64,000 nucleotides of DNA from contig JAHRBS010000013.1 of the NCBI GenBank assembly GCA_024305745.1, forward strand, positions 806,001-870,000, read 5' to 3'. Positions 58,979-64,000 of the stretch are shown in pieces. A program made the translations under genes and the position numbers. Each line of letters begins with the position of its first letter. The stretch's first letter is position 1. The stretch is from Polyporus tsugae. Lineage: Eukaryota > Basidiomycota > Agaricomycetes > Polyporales > Polyporaceae. The notes under the pieces were generated by a model. The model searched no databases. It saw only the letters and a program-made list of their open reading frames with translations, and was not told where the DNA came from.

Positions 58979-60453
58979 ATGCCTCCCTCTGCCGATTCCG
59001 GCGTCCCAGACTGCACCGGTAAACTCCTCAACGGCCGGTACAAGCTCATGCATGTGATCGGCTCTGGCACCTTCGGAGTCGTCTACCAGGCCATCGACGA
59101 GAGAATTCAGGCAGACGACGACGACTCCCGCTCTGTCGCCGTCAAAGTCGTCTCCAAGTCCAACAAAAAGCTCCGTGACTCCTCTCACCTCCGCCTCGAG
59201 ATCGCCCTCCACAAGCGCGCCTCGCTGCTTCCGCGTGTCGTCACCCTCCGCGCGGCGCTCGAGGACGAGCAACTCTCTTTCCTCATCATGGACCTGTGTC
59301 GGGGTGGCAGTCTTGGGCAGCACATTCAGAAAAACGGACCCTTCACCGACGAGCAGCGTCTCCGGACGACTTTCCTCGGCATTGTCGACGCGGTGTGCGA
59401 CTTGCACGGGGCAGGGATCTACCACCGAGACCTCAAGCCCGGGAACATCCTGCTCAGCGAGGATGGGACGGAGGTGTTCCTCGGTGATTTTGGGCTGGCA
59501 AGTCGGAGCGAGTGCTACAACTACCTCGCCGGTACGCGGGCGTTCATGCCGCCAGGTGAGTCCCCCAAGTCCATCGCGTTTCGGTCTTCCAAGTCCCCCG
59601 CGTGGCAGTTGACACTCACCCGACGCTCCGGCTACTATCCACCCCCCACACAGAGCTGCTCCACCCGAAATTCAACACACGCCCGAGCTCCGCGCACAGC
59701 GACATCTGGGCCCTCGGCATCGTCCTGCTCAGCATGCTCAGCGGCCGCGTCCCGTGGCCGACCGCGTCGCTGTCCGAGCCCGCCTACGTCAATTTCGTCC
59801 GCGACCCGCGCCACCTCCTCGACCACTTCCCGATCTCCCCGGGCCTGAACAGAATCCTCCGGCGGACGCTCCGCGTGAACCCGGCGATCCGCATGCGTCT
59901 GCCCGACGTACGGCGGGCGATTGCCGAGCTCGACTCGCTGTTGCGCGAGATGCCGGAGGCGGAGGCGGATATCGGCGATGAGCGTTTGTGTCACGGTGCG
60001 GGTGTTGTCCCTGACGACGGCCATCGCCAAACCGACGGGAAGCCCAGCGGGGCGGCAGAGGATGCGTTGGCCGGGAACGGGAACAAGCCAGTGACACAGG
60101 GCGCGAGCCAGTGGGACGAGCCTAACAAGGAGATGATGAGGTCGACGGTGCAGTCCGAGATGGACATGGTGGCGGCGCGGCAGGCGAGGCAGGAGGCGAT
60201 TAGGCAGCAGCACGTGCAGGCGTGCGCAGCCGCCGCGGCGCTCGCGTGCTCAAGCAGCCTCGACTTCAGCCCGAACACGGCGACGAAGGCGGCGCGGAAG
60301 AGCAGCGCGGGGAGCAGGGGGAGCTCGTCGGGGAAGAGCAGCACGATGGCGGTGACGCCGGAGGACAGCGACGTTGTGATCGAGAAGAGGGATATCGGGG
60401 AGCGGATGAGAGAGATCGTGTCGAGGGTGAGGTTCAAGTTTCGCCAGCGGTGA
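58979..60453 (+). CDS. Ser/Thr protein kinase, paralogue of the upstream kinase
   Basis: Two exons (58979-59555 and 59654-60453). The intron sits at the same codon (PG|E) as in the kinase at 54535, so both derive from one duplicated gene. The Gly loop is IGSGTFGVVYQA, the Lys VAVKVVSK, the catalytic loop YHRDLKPGNILL (Gly where the paralogue has Glu), and the DFG is GDFGLAS. After the splice the activation segment reads AFMPPELLHP, then HSDIWALGIVLLSMLSGRVP. The C-terminal extension of some 170 residues has an Ala/Gln-rich helix, a Ser/Gly stretch, and STMAVTPEDSDVVIEK, matching the tail motif of the paralogue, and ends in a basic RVRFKFRQR. Ran1/Sks1-like by pattern. Target unknown. Confidence 0.87.
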
Positions 60454-60824
60454 TCGCGGACTCGGATTGGAACGGACTTGGATTAGAACGGACTTGGATT
60501 GGAAAGGACACGACGTTGCGGGCACCGTCATGTATGTGTGTCATGGACAATCCGATTGTATAAGAACTCGTTTTTGTAATCTAGAATCTGTGAACGTATA
60601 CGTACACGGTGCGTGCACCGTCATATGTGTAGGCCATGGACAGTGTAGTTGTGTAGACAACGTTTAGTATCCGAGTATACATGCGTGAAAGCTTCTCGCG
60701 AGGAAACATCCGAAGCCGTCATTGTGACATTGACGAGGGATAAGAACGATCCGTCTAATAATACAAGGTATATTCCAATCATAAAGTCGTCATAGCATCT
60801 GTAAAGCCCAGGGAGAAAAAAACA
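60454..60824. other. Convergent intergenic region
   Basis: A 10-12 bp unit (ATTGGAACGGACTTGG / ATTAGAACGGACTTGG / ATTGGAAAGGACACG) is repeated just after the kinase stop at about 60465-60512. No gene. Confidence 0.4.
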
Positions 60825-63283
60825 TCATAGTGGATATTCAAACGAAAGCTGGGTTATGAAATTCATAGCGTCGACGCGATAGTCGTCGTTGGAGATCTTC
60901 AGCGCGTTTATCGTAAGGACGTCGTAGAACTCGAGCATCTGAGGCGACTCGGTCGTGTACTGGGGCCACGCGATGCCCGTGTCGCCGTTGGGGTCGAGGT
61001 TGTTGACGAAGTTGACGAGGTAGTCTGCCATATCGCCCCCGCCGTACACGTTGAGGATGTCCGTTACGTGTGCCTGTGATGAAGACGCGTAAATATGTGG
61101 TGGGGTTCGGGACGCAAGCAGCACGGGACATACCGCGCCGAGGATGGGAGTTGCCTTGAGACGTTTGTTGACTTGTGGCCGAGCGCCTCAGTTGAATGGG
61201 AAACATCCCAAAACGAAGAGCGTCACTCACTAAAGGACCACGCCGGCTGCTTGTCTGCCCTGCTCTGGAGGAAGAACCTGCGAGGTGCCTGGAAGACCAA
61301 GTCGCCTTGTATGGAAGCGAGCCTCTTGAACTCCGGTGTTACCGCATTCAGGAGGCCCGTGTCGAACGGAGAACCCTGGGTGATGTCCGCAGGGTATAGC
61401 TCGAGGATTTGATCAAGCTCGCTACTGGAGATTCCCGATATGTAGTTGCTTGAGAGGTAGTTGCGAACCTCCGCCTCAGTTCTAGGGCAGTATCTGTCAG
61501 TCAATGGTATCCTCATATGCATATGCACGGTGAGTACCTACGTTATATTGATTAACGCAAGGGAGAACAACGTTCCTTCATCGTCGCAGTCCTGTAAGCA
61601 ATGGAAGTCGGCGAGTGTGCCAGAAGCGCAAAATTATGGTCACTTACGCCAGTAACAAATGGAATGTTTGCAACACTGCCTTGTTGGACGAGCTTCTGAG
61701 GAGTGTCAACTAGGAACTTTCCATCCACCCGGGGGAGCCAAGCAACCCTAAGTGACTACGCGCATGCAATGGATCAATCACTGCCTTTCCCACACAGAAC
61801 AGCGCATACACCCACCTGCGGAGCGAAAAGACCAGGTGAGCTATTCACAGCCTGCTGGAGCGTAGCATACGGCACCTCCCTCAAGCACTGAAGGGTATCC
61901 GCAGCGCCGGAACACCCAGCCGCCTTGACGAGTGCGTTGTAGTAGCTTTGGCCGTTACTGATGTCGCCGACGGGGATCGGAGACCCGGATTGCATGAACG
62001 CGCCGCGGAATAGCCCTTCAGTGTTGCCGCCGTTGGTGAGCATGTGCAGGGCAACAGAGATGGCACCGGCGCTCTCGCCCCAGCTACCAGAGACGATCAA
62101 CAGCCACACACCGCTGACGGGAGGAGGGAAGCGTACATCGTAACCTTAGAGGGGTCGCCTCCGAAAGTAGAGATATACTTCTGTACCCAGCGGAGGGCCA
62201 GTCGTTCTGAGCACGACTCATGTCAAGATGACCGGCGACATACGGGGGGAAGCGACGAGACTCACGGTCTTGCAGGCCTAGGTTGCCGACGCCAGCATCC
62301 TTGACTTCTTGGCTGGCGAGGAAGCCATAAGCTGGAATCGCTGTCAGCGTCAAGAGAATATTGGAAGGTACGGGATACTCCACTCGCCTGAAACTCTGCA
62401 ATAATGTCTTAGTGTATGCGTTACATGTTATTGCAAATGGAACATACCGGTAGTTCATGCTAACATAGACGACAGGCTCCCCAAGCTCGATCGACTTCTT
62501 CACGATCACATTTCCGTCGTAACTACCAGATCTTGAGATAAAGTTCTGGGGAGACTTTGGAAAGGGAGACTTACATATCCGGGCCGCCGATCTCAAAGCC
62601 GCCTTCATGTCCACACCTCAGTACCTCACCGAAAGCTGCCGAAACGTCATGAGACTCACCCCCAAATATCCACTGCGCGCGAAGTGAATGTCAATACGGA
62701 AACATGTGAATATGGATGGCGCTACTCACCACGGCGACCGGTAGGTTCGCACCAGCCTTGGTGCCGGCGGGCACAATAACGTTAAGCGAGAGACCTTCGG
62801 ACGACAAATACATCAGGACAGGATGGGCATATGACCACACCAGGTGAGAGCTCACAGTCCTCAGCCGACGGCGTGATGACGCCGTAGGCGGTGTTCACGA
62901 ACCAGTCGGCCACGTCTCCCACCAGACCAGGGATCAGCGGGAAGTCGAAGGACTGCTGGGGACACGCAGCCCCGTAGCTCGTCACAGTCTGGGTCCCGTT
63001 GTACGCATCGACTGCCACCGGCAAGTTGAACCGCAGGTTTCCAATCCTAGCCCATTCACATATCAGCGTCAGGAGGCATGCAGAGAGAGCGAGGAACGAC
63101 ATACGGGGGCTTTCCATACGGGATACCGAGGAACCTGTTCGTCGTACCGTCCGATGAGCCCACAAATGAGCCTTGATCGAGCTGCACGGTCGGCGACGCG
63201 CGTTTCTCGACCTCCAGAGGGAACCCGAGGGCAGCCCCGGCGAAGAGCGACAAGAGGGAGAGGGAAGGCAACCGGGAGAACAT
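60825..63283 (-). CDS. Secreted type-B carboxylesterase/lipase
   Basis: Around ten exons from the ATG at 63283 to the stop at 60825. The signal peptide is MFSRLPSLSLLSLFAGAALG, followed by a KR processing-like site. Family blocks in order: FLGIPYGKPP, CPQQSFDFPLIPG, AEDC with LSLNVIVPAGT, oxyanion-hole WIFGGGFEIGG, LALRWVQKYI, nucleophile elbow WGESAGAISVALHML, TDCDDEGTLFSLALIN holding the acid, and AHVTDILNVYGGGD holding the His. All triad positions are present. Fungal enzymes of this group (Candida rugosa lipase-like or sterol/feruloyl-type esterases) are secreted and hydrolyse lipid or sterol esters. The exact substrate is not readable. Introns are 50-60 nt. Confidence 0.9.
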
Positions 63284-64000
63284 CTCGTACTCGTGCCACG
63301 AAGAGGCCCGTTAGGAGCGAGAGTACCCAAAGGCAGACGATGGCGCGACGCCGGGAAAGGACGGCAAGTTCGACGCGGACGAGCTCGAGGTGCGCCTACC
63401 CGTCCCTCGCCTTTATTTATCCGCGACGCGACCAGAGGCGGCTCGGTATGTCGTACGTTGGATGTCTGACGAGAGGGGGTGGGATGTCTGAGTATGATAA
63501 CTTGGCGGGCCGCAGCGAATGTGGTGAGAAGAAGATACCGGGTATTGCTTGGGTGTCGCCCATCCTCAGCTCTCTCCGTGGCCCAGTGGGGGCTTGCTTG
63601 ACCCTCGGGACCGGGGAGAGAGACTGACAGGAACACCGGGGATCGCATCGGACTTGAGCCCGGATGCCACATGATGTCCCGTCCACGAGGGTGCGCTCAG
63701 CATGACCTCCGCGAGGCGCGGTAAGATGACGACAATGTCGAGGTGCCAAGGCGGGGAAGAGAAGTGCGGGTTGAGCTGGGTTGAGTGCGGGGTAAATTTA
63801 GTTCGAAGAACTGTGATGGCGATTCGTGATTGATCTTCCTCCGCAGCGTGTTTCTCTGTCAGTGACTCAGTGTCATAAGGGGTTCTTTGGTTGTTTTCTG
63901 GGAATACGTTCGTCATGCCAACTTTGTCAAGTACCGCCGGTAGAGTGTGCATGAGAACGCAAATGCAGGTGATTGTCCGCAGCGAGAAGGTACCGTGTAC
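63284..64000. other. Intergenic to window end
   Basis: Upstream region of the esterase. On the minus strand an ATAAATAAAGG element near 63410-63420, about 130 bp from the ATG, may be its TATA box. No gene was seen. Confidence 0.4.

Overview
This window comes from a filamentous basidiomycete, most likely a wood-decay Agaricomycete of the polypore type. The evidence is short GT-AG introns of about 45-65 nt, GC-rich coding exons, TATA boxes 65-110 bp upstream of several start codons, and gene families typical of that clade (GPI-type GH37 trehalase, secreted type-B carboxylesterase, a CBM5/12 small secreted protein, Tag1/DUF3712 protein, PPxY membrane proteins). Gene models were spliced by eye from reading frames, splice-site consensus and family conservation. 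No tRNA, rRNA, CRISPR array or intact transposon was recognised.

Layout. 1-300: decayed 3' end of a Cys-rich repeat gene. 818-2326 (-): single-pass membrane protein of unknown role. 3713-5258 (-): fusion of a carboxymuconolactone-decarboxylase-like domain with an enol-lactonase-like alpha/beta hydrolase. 5605-6015 (-): chitin-binding-module small secreted protein. 8415-9911 (+), 10915-11330 (+) and 19396-20795 (-): three members of a Cys-rich membrane-anchored family. 12427-15273 (-): RBM25 splicing factor. 16037-18878 (+): trehalase. 22733-24356 (+): aspartic protease-like protein. 24445-27151 (-): TFIIIB subunit BRF1. 28173-29726 (-): Msp1/ATAD1 AAA ATPase. 30714-31374 (+), 32374-33653 (-) and 34824-35379 (-): small single-pass membrane proteins, two of them with twin PPxY motifs. 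36535-45118 (-): giant Tag1-like protein with three modules. 48014-53179 (+): WDR7/Rabconnectin-3-beta-like protein. 54535-55920 (+) and 58979-60453 (+): two paralogous Ser/Thr kinases. 60825-63283 (-): secreted carboxylesterase.

The most unusual content is the Cys-rich family. Three genes share a 5-nt first coding exon (ATGGG), a 23-nt micro-exon, an N-terminal MGxxxS myristoylation-type start, a hydrophobic segment of about 35-45 residues, and a conserved upstream block that includes the TATA box. One member (59 aa) ends in a short Cys cluster. The other two carry long arrays of CxxC units: one grew by duplication of whole phase-2 exons, the other by expansion of a 39-bp tandem repeat inside one exon. 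A fourth copy at the left edge is a pseudogene. I infer a lineage-specific, lipid-anchored, possibly metal-binding Cys array at a membrane. The function is not proven by the sequence.

Most of the remaining genes are housekeeping (Pol III transcription, U1-associated splicing, tail-anchored protein quality control, vacuole/V-ATPase-related) or secretory. They are unrelated to each other functionally, as expected for a fungal chromosome arm.
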